In this document: positions 34,077 through 42,565 of the stretch, piece after piece | How the letters are laid out: each line of letters begins with the position of its first letter | Position numbering within the stretch: the first letter of the stretch is position 1 | NCBI RefSeq assembly: GCF_024436035.1 | Contig: NZ_JANFNG010000002.1 | Span: 248,001 to 312,000 of the forward strand | Length of the DNA stretch: 64,000 nucleotides | Reading direction: 5' to 3' | From: Streptomyces humicola | Lineage (GTDB): Bacteria > Actinomycetota > Actinomycetes > Streptomycetales > Streptomycetaceae | Notes under the pieces: model-generated | The model's input: only the letters and a program-made list of their open reading frames with translations | Database searches by the model: none | Told to the model about the DNA's origin: nothing | Program-made: the position numbers and the translations under genes

Positions 34077-34320
34077 GACGGTTGAGCCGCCCGCGGGGCG
34101 AGACTTCGAGTTCGAAGCGGGCGTCGGGATCAATGAGCGCCACAGCGAAGAGCCGCTGCACGCGGCGGAGTCGCCTGCGTGCCGTCTGCGGATGGATGCC
34201 GAGGCCTGCGGCGACCTCGGGGGCGCTGCCGCGATTGGTCTGCAGCCAGGCGAGGAGGGTCAGCTCCGGCCGCTCGCCCCGCTTCGGGGTGAGTGCGGAC
34301 GGCGGCCGCAGGCGCGGCAT
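34060..34320 (-). pseudogene. PucR-type HTH domain fragment
   Basis: The 86-residue frame reads LTLLAWLQTNRGSAPEVAAGLGIHPQTARRRLRRVQRLFAVALIDPDARFELEVS. This is the C-terminal HTH_30 domain of PucR/CdaR-like regulators, normally the last about 60 of 400-600 residues. The rest of the protein is missing upstream. ATG 34320 could start a free HTH peptide, but it is more likely a remnant. It overlaps the end of the STAS gene tail to tail. Confidence 0.65.
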
Positions 34321-34448
34321 GGCGCGTACCGGCGACCGGCGGCTCTGGGGCCGATCCTACGGTTGCCGGTCCCGGGAATCTCCGGGACCCGGCGCCGGTT
34401 GCCGTGCACGAGTGTCGTTCCCATCCACCCCATCCACAGGAGGCAGGC

Positions 34449-34874
34449 GTGTACGGCGACCCGGCGACGATCCGCAAGATCCTCACAGAGGTCGGTGACA
34501 CCTGGGCGATCGTCGGGCTGTCCGGCAACCGGCGGCGCGCGGCGTACGGGGTCGCGGAGGTGCTGCAGCGCCACGGCAAGCGGATCGTGCCCGTGCACCC
34601 GAAGGCCGAGACGGTCCACGGCGAGAAGGGTTATCCGTCGCTGTCCACCATCCCGTTCGACGTCGACGTCGTGGACGTCTTCGTCAACAGCGATCTCGCC
34701 GGTGAGGTCGCCGACGAGGCCGTGGCCATCGGCGCCAGGGCCGTCTGGTTCCAGCTCGGAGTCGTCGACGAGGCGGCGCACGAGCGGGTGCGCGCCGCGG
34801 GGCTGGAGATGGTGATGGACCGCTGTCCCGCGATCGAACTCAACTCCTTGAGCCAGCGGGCTCGGCGCGCGTGA
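34449..34874 (+). CDS. CoA-binding protein
   Basis: A 141-residue CoA_binding (YccU-like) Rossmann domain protein. The nucleotide-binding N-terminus is TWAIVGLSGNRRRAAYGVAEVLQRHGKRIVPVHP, followed by DVVDVFVNSDLAGEVADEA and GARAVWFQLGVVDEAAHERVRAAGLEMVMDRCPAIE. Start GTG 34449 has AGGAGG 5 bases upstream and is preferred over the longer open frame. The precise function of the family is unknown. Confidence 0.92.
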   Translation: MYGDPATIRKILTEVGDTWAIVGLSGNRRRAAYGVAEVLQRHGKRIVPVHPKAETVHGEKGYPSLSTIPFDVDVVDVFVNSDLAGEVADEAVAIGARAVWFQLGVVDEAAHERVRAAGLEMVMDRCPAIELNSLSQRARRA

Positions 34875-35046
34875 CAAGTACCCAACTCGTCGTCCCGGCC
34901 TATGGATCGGGGCTCGTCACGCCCGGCCGTTCCTGACGCGGAGTGCGGCAGGACGGCTCGGTAGTGGGGCGAACGGCGCCCGTTGTAAGGTGACGCTGCA
35001 ATTTCAGGGCCCTGTGCCGGCACGACTACGAACGGGGAGCGGAGCG

Positions 35047-36789
35047 GTGTCTGCGGCACGCCCCGAAGGGGAGCCGAACGGCCGGTTGCTGGCCGGGCGC
35101 TACCGGGTGATCGAACAGCTTGGCCGCGGCGGCATGGGCATGGTGTGCAGAGCCGTCGATGAAGTCCTTGGCCGTGAAGTCGCCGTCAAGGAGCTTCGCA
35201 CCTTCTCGGACGCATCGAGTGCCGAGCTGGCGGATCTGCGGCTGCGGATGCAGCGTGAGGCGAGGGCCGCGGCGCGGATCCGGCACTCGGGCGTGATCTC
35301 CGTGTACGACGTCGCCGAGGAGGACGGCCGCCCGATCATCGTGATGGAGCTCGTCGACGGCCCGTCTCTCGATGACGTGGTTCAGGAGAGGGGAGTCCTC
35401 GATCCACGGGAGGCTGCCGCCATCGGTGCGGAGGTGGCGGACGCACTCGGTGCGGCTCATCGCGTCGGTGTGCTCCACCGCGATGTCAAACCGGGAAACA
35501 TCCTGCTCGAACGCGGTGGCCGAGTGGTCCTCACCGATTTCGGCATCGCGACGATGGACGACCCCGGCGACGGTACGACCTCGAATCTGACGCAGAGCGG
35601 CCAGCTCGTCGGCTCATTGGACTTCCTCGCGCCCGAACGCGCCCAGGGGCAGCAGCCCGGACCGGCCTCGGACATCTGGTCGCTCGGGGCGACCCTCTAC
35701 GCGGCTGTCGAGGGGACGTCACCGTTCCGCCGGACCTCGGCCTGGTCCACCATGACCGCGATCGTCACCGAGCCGCTGCCCGAACCGCGCCGGGCGGGTC
35801 CGTTGACCCCCGTGCTGCGGGAGTTGATGGACAAGGACGCGCAGACGCGGCCCGATGCTCAGCGGGCACGGCAGTTGCTGGCAGCGGTCGCGCAGGGCAC
35901 GTCTGCGCCGCCGGCCACGCCGGACACGGCGGCCACGGACCTGCACACCGCAATGCTGAGGCCGCGCGGTGAGCAGCCGCACTCCCCTGTGCCGCCGCAG
36001 TCACCACGGACCTCGCCCACCGACGCCGACGCCGGCCAAGAGCGAGCCACGCGTCCGGATCTCGGCTGGCGCCCACCGGCCGCCGCCGGCGCCGGCTCCC
36101 CGCGCCCGCCCGTCATACCGGAGCAGGCTCCGGGAAGCGCCCGCCGGCGCCGCAGACTCGCCGTCGCGGCTGCCACCACCGCCGTCGTGCTGGCGGGCGC
36201 CGGGGTGACGTGGGCGATGGCCGGCCACTCCGGTTCCAGCGGCTCGGGACGCAACGAGGCGCAGCCGACCGTCTCCGGCGTCAATCTCCCTGTGGAAGCG
36301 GGCAGTGGCCAGTCCCCCGCCCCCTCGCGGTCGACAGCGCACACGGCCCCTCGGGCGAGTGCATCGCGGTCCGGCCGCCCAGCGCCGGGCGACCGCAGCC
36401 AGGCGTCTGCGGGTGGTGCCGCCGGTGGATCGAACGGTGGCCGCAACGGCGGGGGTGGCTCCTCCGGACCGGGTGGTTCGAGCGGCGGGAACAGCGGTAC
36501 CGGCGGGTCCGCCCCCACGCCGTCCCCGAAGCCGACGGCGAACCCCGAGCCCTGGAAATCCTGCAACTACTACTCCGGGACCCAACTCACCCAGTACGGC
36601 GACACAGGAGAACGGGTCGTCGAAGTCCAGTGCATCCTCCAGGCTCGCGGCTACAGCGTCGGGTCCAGCGGTGTCGACGGGAATTTCGGCCCGGACACCC
36701 GGACCGCCGTCGAGCGCTTCCAGAGCGACCACCACCTCACCGTCGACGGCCAGGTGGGCGTGAACACCTGGGCCGCGCTGCGAGCGTGA
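35047..36789 (+). CDS. Ser/Thr protein kinase with peptidoglycan-binding ectodomain
   Basis: A 580-residue Hanks-type receptor kinase. Residues about 19-280 are the kinase: GRGGMGMV at 26, catalytic Lys48, HRDVKPGN with Asp146, DFG with Asp164, and an APE-like LAPERAQG. A Pro-rich juxtamembrane linker precedes one transmembrane helix (about 371-392). The outside part is a Ser/Gly/Pro-rich spacer of about 110 residues, then a PG_binding_1 domain (511-580) with VVEVQCILQARGYSVG, DGNFGPDTRTAVERFQ and VDGQVGVNTWAAL. PASTA repeats, usual in PknB, are absent. GTG 35047 is the probable start. Confidence 0.93.
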   Translation: MSAARPEGEPNGRLLAGRYRVIEQLGRGGMGMVCRAVDEVLGREVAVKELRTFSDASSAELADLRLRMQREARAAARIRHSGVISVYDVAEEDGRPIIVMELVDGPSLDDVVQERGVLDPREAAAIGAEVADALGAAHRVGVLHRDVKPGNILLERGGRVVLTDFGIATMDDPGDGTTSNLTQSGQLVGSLDFLAPERAQGQQPGPASDIWSLGATLYAAVEGTSPFRRTSAWSTMTAIVTEPLPEPRRAGPLTPVLRELMDKDAQTRPDAQRARQLLAAVAQGTSAPPATPDTAATDLHTAMLRPRGEQPHSPVPPQSPRTSPTDADAGQERATRPDLGWRPPAAAGAGSPRPPVIPEQAPGSARRRRRLAVAAATTAVVLAGAGVTWAMAGHSGSSGSGRNEAQPTVSGVNLPVEAGSGQSPAPSRSTAHTAPRASASRSGRPAPGDRSQASAGGAAGGSNGGRNGGGGSSGPGGSSGGNSGTGGSAPTPSPKPTANPEPWKSCNYYSGTQLTQYGDTGERVVEVQCILQARGYSVGSSGVDGNFGPDTRTAVERFQSDHHLTVDGQVGVNTWAALRA

Positions 36790-37130
36790 GGCGGGCGCTG
36801 TCCGTGCGCAGCCAGACCGCGGTATCGGGCGGCTGCCGGCCCGAGGGCAGCAGCGCACGGAGCAGCACCGCGTCATGGGCGGGCAGTCCGACCGGGACCG
36901 TGGGGAGATTGACGCCGCAGCAGAAGTCCGCACCGCGGGCGAAGTCGAGTACGCCGGTGGGGCGCCTTCCAGCCAGGTCAGTTCGCCGCCTCCCAGACCG
37001 GGTCCGGTGTGCCGCAGGGCGAGCGCCGTTCGGCAGAGGATGAGCGTGGAGGACGGTGGGGCCCCGGCGCACGGCGTCGGGCAGGTTCTCGACCTCCGCA
37101 AGCCCCAACTCCTCGCCCTGGCTGCCGCGT
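36786..37130 (-). pseudogene. GH13 alpha-glucosidase C-terminal remnant
   Basis: Minus-strand frames read GSQGEELGLAEVENLPDAVR, then RTALALRHTGPGLGGGELTWLEG and, in another frame, VLDFARGADFCCGVNLPTVPVGLPAHD and RQPPDTAVWLRT. These are scattered pieces of the C-terminal third of a family-13 oligo-1,6/alpha-glucosidase, with internal deletions and frameshifts. Its end overlaps the kinase stop by 4 bases. The neighbouring MalR-like regulator suggests a lost maltose-utilisation locus. Confidence 0.72.
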
Positions 37131-37139
37131 CACGGTGAC

Positions 37140-37540
37140 GGTGGCGCGCAGCCGCTCGGCGTCCTAGGGGCGGTGATTCCGTCCTCCCGAGCCCCCACCG
37201 ACTGCAGTGATTTGCAGACACTCACAGGATTTTTGCTGATTCTTATTCAGGATATTGTGGCCATCTATACGGGGCCGCACTCACCCCCTTCGCTGCCGGC
37301 GCCGCCAACGGCAGCGGAGCCTCCACCCCGGGCATGACCGAGTACGAGGCCGAGGGAGCCCAGGGCGGCCGTGGCGCTGGCTACGTCAAGCTCACCTTCA
37401 CCGCCAACACGAGCTGGCCCGCAGGGCAGCTCCCCGAGCTGCTGTGCAGCGCTCCGCGCTGCACAGCTCAGGATGCGATTCGTCCCGGACGTTCATTTAT
37501 CCACGGGGTTTCTCGCAAGATCAGGCTGAACCGACCGCAC
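37140..37540. other. intergenic region with unrecognised coding-like tract
   Basis: About 400 bases between the GH13 remnant and the LacI gene. The left part (37150-37270) is AT-rich. A plus-strand frame at about 37280-37440 reads FAAGAANGSGASTPGMTEYEAEGAQGG and YVKLTFTANTSWPAG, resembling a secreted-protein tail, but it lacks a start and I do not recognise it. It ends at the hairpin at 37441. Confidence 0.35.
37441..37467. terminator. hairpin
   Basis: GCTGTGCAGCGC-tcc-GCGCTGCACAGC, a perfect 12-bp stem with a 3-base loop. Probably the terminator of a gene now lost or degraded on the plus strand. Confidence 0.55.
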
Positions 37541-37543
37541 GAG

Positions 37544-37570
37544 ACGGCCCCCGGGCATTCCCGGGGCCGT
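37544..37570 (-). terminator. terminator of the LacI gene
   Basis: ACGGCCCCCGGG-catt-CCCGGGGCCGT, a G+C-rich stem with one bulged C, 17 bases beyond the LacI stop codon. Confidence 0.65.
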
Positions 37571-37586
37571 CCGCCGACTGCGCGGC

Positions 37587-38603
37587 TCAGCGTTGCGTCG
37601 GGGCGACCCCCGTCGACCGGCGTACCACAAGCTCCGGCTCGAAGAGCAGCTCGTCGTGAGCCACCCGGGCGCCGGCGATCGCGCCCGTGAGCAGTTCGAC
37701 CGCGGCCCGGCCCATCGCCTCGATGGGCTGACGGATGGTGGTCAGCGGTGGGTCGGTGCACGTCATGAGCGCGGAGTCGTCGTAACCCACCACCGAGACA
37801 TCGGCGGGAACATCGAGCCGCAGCCGCCGTGCGGCCCGCACCGAGCCCAGGGCCAGCGGGTCGCTGGCGCAGACCAGCCCGGTGGCGCCGTCCCGGATCA
37901 GCCGGCTCGCCACCGCCTGCCCGCCTTCGATGGTGAAAAGCGCATGTCCGACACGGTCCCGTTCCGCCAGGTCGATCCCCTCGCGCTCGGCGAACGCCCG
38001 GGCCGCCGCCAGCTTGCGCTGCGATGGGACGTGATCCGGCGGGCCCAGGACCAGTCCGATCCGGCGGTGCCCGAGCTGCATCAGGTGGCCCATGGCCTGC
38101 TCCACGGCCACCGCGTCGTCACAGGAGACCTGCGGGAAGTCCAGCTCGTCGACGGCGGCGTTGAGCAGCACCGTGGGCAGCCCGCGCTCGGAGAGCTGTC
38201 CGTAGTGGTCGTGCGGGGAGTCGGACTGGGCGTACAGCCCCCCGAAGAAGACCACCCCGGAGACATGGTGCTGGAGCAGCAGCGTCACATAGTCCGCCTC
38301 CGAGACGCCGCCCGCGGTCTGGGTGCACAGCACGGGCGTGAAGCCCTGCTGGGTCAACGACCCGCCGACCACCTCGGCGAACGCCGGGAAGATCGGGTTC
38401 TGCAGCTCCGGGAGGACGAGGCCGACCAATCGCATGCGCTCGCCGCGCAGTTGGGTCGGCCGCTCATAACCGAGTACGTCCAGAGCCGTGAGAACAGCAG
38501 CCCTGGTCGCATCGGAGACCCCCGGTTTGCCGTTGAGCACCCGGGAAACGGTCGCCTCGCTCACCCCGACCTTCTGCGCCACCTCAGCAAGCCGTCGACT
38601 CAT
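37587..38603 (-). CDS. LacI family regulator, MalR-like
   Basis: A 338-residue LacI-type repressor. The N-terminal HTH is RLAEVAQKVGVSEATVSRVLNGKPGVSDATRAAVLTALDVLGYERP, followed by a periplasmic-binding-like sugar domain ending PPLTTIRQPIEAMGRAAVELL and FEPELVVRRSTG. The wording closely matches Streptomyces MalR/Reg1, which controls maltose and maltodextrin genes, and the GH13 remnant next to it fits. No malEFG transporter is present here, so its targets must lie elsewhere. Start ATG 38603; a CGCAAG-CTTGCG palindrome lies 24-38 bases upstream. Confidence 0.92.
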   Translation of the reverse strand: MSRRLAEVAQKVGVSEATVSRVLNGKPGVSDATRAAVLTALDVLGYERPTQLRGERMRLVGLVLPELQNPIFPAFAEVVGGSLTQQGFTPVLCTQTAGGVSEADYVTLLLQHHVSGVVFFGGLYAQSDSPHDHYGQLSERGLPTVLLNAAVDELDFPQVSCDDAVAVEQAMGHLMQLGHRRIGLVLGPPDHVPSQRKLAAARAFAEREGIDLAERDRVGHALFTIEGGQAVASRLIRDGATGLVCASDPLALGSVRAARRLRLDVPADVSVVGYDDSALMTCTDPPLTTIRQPIEAMGRAAVELLTGAIAGARVAHDELLFEPELVVRRSTGVAPTQR

Positions 38604-38626
38604 GAGCACGACTGTAGCGCAATTGG

Positions 38627-38641
38627 CGCAAGCCTCTTGCG
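38627..38641. promoter_or_regulatory. LacI-type palindromic operator
   Basis: CGCAAG-cct-CTTGCG, perfect 6-bp arms, upstream of the MalR-like gene. A further CTTGCG...GCAAG pair extends to about 38660. A natural autoregulatory site. The rest of the 38604-38956 gap carries the divergent sedolisin promoter and no gene. Confidence 0.5.
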
Positions 38642-38956
38642 GCCGTTTGCAGATAGCAAGGCATTCATCCGCCCCCGGCCGCCTTCTCGTTGACGACGAG
38701 CCATGCGAGAAGTTCGAATTCACCCCTTTTATGGAAATTGCCGCTGCGGAGTTTTCCGGTTCGTAAAACTGAGGATGATCTTCCGCAAGCATCTTGTCGC
38801 CGCGCCATCATCTCACTTAACGTTCACGCTCAGCCTGCCACCCCATCTCGGGGTGGCATCAGAATCGGCCACTTCTCCCCAACTGCTGTCAGGGCAACCC
38901 CTTTACACAGTCGCACCACACATGCCCCAGGTAGATCACACTCAGGAGGCAGTACG

Positions 38957-40189
38957 TTGCGCACCACATCGATAACCGCGTCGGTCCGAAGATCAGCACT
39001 CCCGCTGCTGGGCTCCGCAGCGCTTGCCACGACCGGGCTCTTCGCCTTCACCACCCCGGCCGACGCCGCCACCCATGGCGTCTCGTGGGCCCGGGCCTGC
39101 GCCGTGGTGACCACCCCCGGCCAGGAGTACTGCAACGCCCTGCACGTCACCAGCGTGACCGAACACGTCCACGCCGAGGGAGTCACCCCGAACGCCACCC
39201 CCTCCGGTTACGGACCGAGCGACCTTCTGAGCGCCTACAACATCCCTGCCAACGGCGGCGCGGGCCAGACCGTGGCGATCGTGGACGCCTACAACGACCC
39301 GAACGCGGCCTCGGACATGGCCACTTACCGCGCGCAGTACGGCCTGCCCGCCTGCACCACCTCCAACGGCTGCTTCAAGCAGGTCAACCAGACGGGCGGC
39401 ACCAGCCTCCCGCGCAACAACAGCAGCTGGTCCGGGGAGATCTCGCTCGACCTGGACATGGTCTCCGCCATCGCCCCCAACGCGCACATCATCCTGGTGG
39501 AGGCATCCAGCGCGTCGATGACCAACCTGGGCACCGCCGTCAACACCGCCGCCGGCCTCGGCGCCACCGAGATCTCCAACAGCTACGGCGGCTCGGAGTC
39601 CTCCTCCGACACCTCCTACGACAGCAGCTACTTCAACCACCCGGGCATCGCCATCACCGTCTCCTCCGGTGACGGCGGCTACGGCGTCGAGTACCCGGCA
39701 GCCTCGCCCGATGTCACCGCCGTCGGCGGCACCTCGCTCACCCGGGCCTCCAACAGCCGCGGCTGGAGCGAGAGCGTCTGGAACACCTCCAGCACCGAAG
39801 GCACCGGCTCCGGCTGCTCGGCATACGAGCCCAAGCCCGGCTGGCAGACCGACTCCGGCTGCTCCAAGCGCACCGTCGCCGACGTCTCGGCCGTCGCCGA
39901 CCCGGCCACCGGTGTCGCCGTCTACCAGACGTACGGCGCCTCCGGCTGGACCGTCTACGGCGGCACCAGCGTCGCCTCCCCGCTCGTCGCCGGCGTCTAC
40001 GCCGACGCGGGCGCCCACTCGGCGAGCATCCCGGCATCGATCGCCTACGCCCACCCCTCGGCACTCAACGACGTCACGACCGGTTCCACCGCCACCTGCT
40101 CCCCCGCCTACCTGTGCAGCGCAGAGGTCGGCTACGACGGCCCGACCGGCCTGGGCACCCCCAACGGCCTGACCGCCTTCACCGGCTGA
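38957..40189 (+). CDS. secreted sedolisin-type serine peptidase (S53), short pro-region
   Basis: A 410-residue exported acid peptidase. I place the start at TTG 38957 because AGGAGG is 7 bases upstream and a signal peptide follows (SVRRSALPLLGSAALATTGLFAF, cleavage near ADA, residue 37). The catalytic triad is Glu161 and Asp165 in SGEISLD, with Ser338 in GGTSVASP; the oxyanion Asp is 239 in SSGDGG. Kumamolisin-type enzymes have a prodomain of about 190 residues; here only about 50 residues separate the signal peptide from the catalytic domain. Six to eight cysteines may form disulfides. Confidence 0.92.
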   Translation: MRTTSITASVRRSALPLLGSAALATTGLFAFTTPADAATHGVSWARACAVVTTPGQEYCNALHVTSVTEHVHAEGVTPNATPSGYGPSDLLSAYNIPANGGAGQTVAIVDAYNDPNAASDMATYRAQYGLPACTTSNGCFKQVNQTGGTSLPRNNSSWSGEISLDLDMVSAIAPNAHIILVEASSASMTNLGTAVNTAAGLGATEISNSYGGSESSSDTSYDSSYFNHPGIAITVSSGDGGYGVEYPAASPDVTAVGGTSLTRASNSRGWSESVWNTSSTEGTGSGCSAYEPKPGWQTDSGCSKRTVADVSAVADPATGVAVYQTYGASGWTVYGGTSVASPLVAGVYADAGAHSASIPASIAYAHPSALNDVTTGSTATCSPAYLCSAEVGYDGPTGLGTPNGLTAFTG

Positions 40190-40226
40190 CGCCAATCGTC
40201 AACGGCACATCGTCACCGGCACACCA

Positions 40227-40260
40227 GCCGGGCCGTCCCCGCGCGAGGGGGCGGCCCGGC
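40227..40260 (+). terminator. terminator of the sedolisin gene
   Basis: GCCGGGCCGTCCCC-gcgcga-GGGGGCGGCCCGGC, a 14-bp stem with one G-U pair, 38 bases after the stop. Confidence 0.75.
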
Positions 40261-40267
40261 GCTCTGC

Positions 40268-40339
40268 GTTGTGCGGACGCGGTGTTGTGCGGACGCGAAG
40301 TTGTGCGGACGCGAAGTTGTGCGGACGCGAAGTTGTGCG
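40268..40339. repeat. 16-bp tandem repeat, about 4.5 copies
   Basis: The unit GTTGTGCGGACGCGAA is repeated at 40268, 40284, 40300 and 40316, with a partial fifth copy; the first ends GT instead of AA. It fills the space between the sedolisin terminator and the lysR stop codon. A variable-number tandem repeat; there are no spacers, so it is not CRISPR. Confidence 0.85.
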
Positions 40340-41278
40340 TCAGTCCCGCTGACCCGCGTCCGCGTCGTCGAGCCCTCCGCGGGCGGCCGCGGAGCGCAGG
40401 GCGTCGAGCACGGGGCGGATCAAGGGGTGCTCCTCGGCCCCGCGTCGTACCGCGGCGAAGACGCGCCGGGTCGCGCGGACGTCGTCGACCTGGCACACCA
40501 CCACCCCCGACAGATCCGTGCCCCGCAACGCCGAGCGCGGCACGAGCGCGACCCCGGCACCGGCGGCGGCGAGGGCGACCACGGCACGGAAGTCGTCGGA
40601 GGAGTGTTCGAGGCGGGGCTTGAAGCCGGCGTACTCGCAGGCGAGCACCATCACGTCGTGGCACGGGTTGCCGGGGTAGGGGCCGATCCACGCCTCGTCG
40701 GCCAGTTCGTCGATCCGCACCCGGGCCGAGGCTGCGCGCCGGTGGCCGACCGGCAGGACCGCGTCGAAGGGCTCCGCGTACAGCGGAACGCGGGCGAGGC
40801 GTTGGTCGTCCTCGCGCGGCGCGCCGCGGTACTCCACCGCCACCGCCAGGTCGGCCTGTCCGTCGAGGACCATCGGCAGGCTCTCGTCGCCCTCCGCGTC
40901 GCACACCCGCACCCGGATGCCGGGCGAGGTCAGGGCGAGTTGCGCGATGGCGGGGGCGAGGACCTGGGCGATACCGGTGGCGAAGGAGGCGACGGTCAGC
41001 TGCCCGGCGGCGCCGGATGCGTAAGCGGCGAGTTCGGCGTCGGCGCGCTCCAGCTGGGCGAGGACGGCGTTGGCGTGGGTGAGCAGGATCTCGCCCGCAG
41101 CAGTGAGCCGGACGCCCCGCCCGTTGCGCTCCAGCAGCCGGTGACCGGTCTCGCTCTCCAGAGCGGCCAGCTGCTGGGAGACCGCGGACGGGCTCAGGTA
41201 CAGCGCGGCCGCCGCGGCGGTCACCGTCCGGTGGTCCGCCACGGCCCGCAGAATCCGCAGCCGCCGCGCATCGATCAC
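40340..41278 (-). CDS. LysR family transcriptional regulator
   Basis: A 312-residue LysR regulator. The N-terminal HTH is RRLRILRAVADHRTVTAAAAALYLSPSAVSQQLAALESETGHRLLERNGRGVRLT; the C-terminal half is a LysR substrate-binding domain. Start GTG 41278 lies 4 bases after the kbl stop, so it is cotranscribed with tdh-kbl and probably tunes that operon or related amino-acid genes. Its 3' end touches the 16-bp tandem repeat. Confidence 0.92.
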   Translation of the reverse strand: MIDARRLRILRAVADHRTVTAAAAALYLSPSAVSQQLAALESETGHRLLERNGRGVRLTAAGEILLTHANAVLAQLERADAELAAYASGAAGQLTVASFATGIAQVLAPAIAQLALTSPGIRVRVCDAEGDESLPMVLDGQADLAVAVEYRGAPREDDQRLARVPLYAEPFDAVLPVGHRRAASARVRIDELADEAWIGPYPGNPCHDVMVLACEYAGFKPRLEHSSDDFRAVVALAAAGAGVALVPRSALRGTDLSGVVVCQVDDVRATRRVFAAVRRGAEEHPLIRPVLDALRSAAARGGLDDADAGQRD

Positions 41279-41282
41279 CAGG

Positions 41283-42491
41283 TCATCCTGCCAGGGCCTC
41301 CCGGGCTGCGGTGAAGGCGGCCACTGCCTTCTCGACGTCGGCGGTGGAGTGGGCGGCGGAGAGCTGGACGCGGATGCGGGCCTGGCCGTGCGGGACGACG
41401 GGGTAGGAGAAGCCGATGACGTAGACGCCCTGCTCCAGCAGCAGCTCGGCGATGCGCCCGGCGACGGCCGCATCGCCGATCATGACGGGGGTGATGGGGT
41501 GGTCGCCGGGGAGGATGTCGAAGCCCGCCTCCGTCATGCGGGAGCGGAACAGGGCGGTGTTGTCGGCGAGGCGTTGCCGGAGCTCGGCGCCGAGGCCCGG
41601 CTCCCGTCCCTCGATCAGGTCCAGCACCGTGAGGGAGGCGGCTGCGATGACCGGGGCGAGGGAGTTGGAGAACAGGTACGGACGGGAACGCTGACGCAGC
41701 AGTGCGACGATCTCGGCGCGCGCGGCGACGTAGCCGCCCGAGGCGCCGCCGAGTGCCTTTCCCAGGGTGCCGGTGATGATGTCGACGCGGTCCATCACAC
41801 CGTGCAGTTCGGGCGTGCCGCGGCCGCCCGGTCCGACGAAGCCGACGGCGTGCGAGTCGTCGACCATGACCATGGCGTCGTAGCGGTCGGCGAGCTCGCA
41901 GATCTCCTGCAGCGGCGCGACGTAGCCGTCCATCGAGAAGACGCCGTCGGTGACGATCAGGCGGCGGCGCGCTCCGGCGGTCTCCTTCAGCTGCGTCTCC
42001 AGATCGCCCATGTCGCGGTTGGCGTAGCGGTGGCGCCGGGCCTTGGACAGGCGGATGCCGTCGATGATGCTGGCGTGGTTGAGGGCGTCGGAGATGACGG
42101 CGTCCCGCTCGTCGAGCAGGGTCTCGAAGACGCCTCCGTTGGCGTCGAAGCAGGAGGAATACAGGATGGTGTCCTCGGTGCCGAGGAAGCGGGAGAGCCT
42201 GTCTTCGAGCTCCTTGTGGACCTCCTGGGTGCCGCAGATGAACCGGACGGAGGCCATGCCGTAACCCCATCGGTCGAGGGCGGCCTTTGCGGCGGTGACG
42301 ACCTCGGGGTGGTCGGCGAGTCCGAGGTAGTTGTTGGCGCAGAAGTTGAGCACCTCGCCGGGGCGGCCGCCCGCAGTGACGGCGACGGCTGCGCTCTGCG
42401 GGGTGCCGATCACGCGCTCGGGCTTGTGCAGTCCGGCGGCGCTGATCTCGTCCAGGGTGGCGCGCAGGTCGTCGCGCACGGAGTCGAACAT
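41283..42491 (-). CDS. kbl: glycine C-acetyltransferase (2-amino-3-ketobutyrate CoA ligase)
   Basis: PLP enzyme that splits 2-amino-3-oxobutyrate with CoA into glycine and acetyl-CoA, the second step of threonine breakdown. 402 residues from ATG 42491 with AGGAG upstream. Motifs: [45 protein letters not shown] and the PLP lysine in [14 protein letters not shown]. It belongs to the same alpha-oxoamine synthase family as bioF in this window. Located 74 bases after tdh. Confidence 0.96.
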   Translation of the reverse strand: MFDSVRDDLRATLDEISAAGLHKPERVIGTPQSAAVAVTAGGRPGEVLNFCANNYLGLADHPEVVTAAKAALDRWGYGMASVRFICGTQEVHKELEDRLSRFLGTEDTILYSSCFDANGGVFETLLDERDAVISDALNHASIIDGIRLSKARRHRYANRDMGDLETQLKETAGARRRLIVTDGVFSMDGYVAPLQEICELADRYDAMVMVDDSHAVGFVGPGGRGTPELHGVMDRVDIITGTLGKALGGASGGYVAARAEIVALLRQRSRPYLFSNSLAPVIAAASLTVLDLIEGREPGLGAELRQRLADNTALFRSRMTEAGFDILPGDHPITPVMIGDAAVAGRIAELLLEQGVYVIGFSYPVVPHGQARIRVQLSAAHSTADVEKAVAAFTAAREALAG

Positions 42492-42565
42492 GACCGTGGG
42501 TCTCCTAGGGGCGGGGTCCGGGAGTGGGAGAGCAGGAGTGGGAGCGGGAGACAGGGAGGGGATGC

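Noticed and set aside
33650-34498. 282-residue STAS protein as read
   Set aside because: The last about 160 residues are Arg/Pro-rich nonsense antisense to the PucR fragment; a one-base correction gives the normal ending.
37334-37690. Plus-strand frame starting MTEYEAEGAQGG as a real gene
   Set aside because: It has no ribosome binding site, its second half is antisense to the LacI gene and contains two terminator-like hairpins.
40268-40339. Tandem array considered as a CRISPR
   Set aside because: Units of 16 bp are contiguous without spacers and there are no cas genes.
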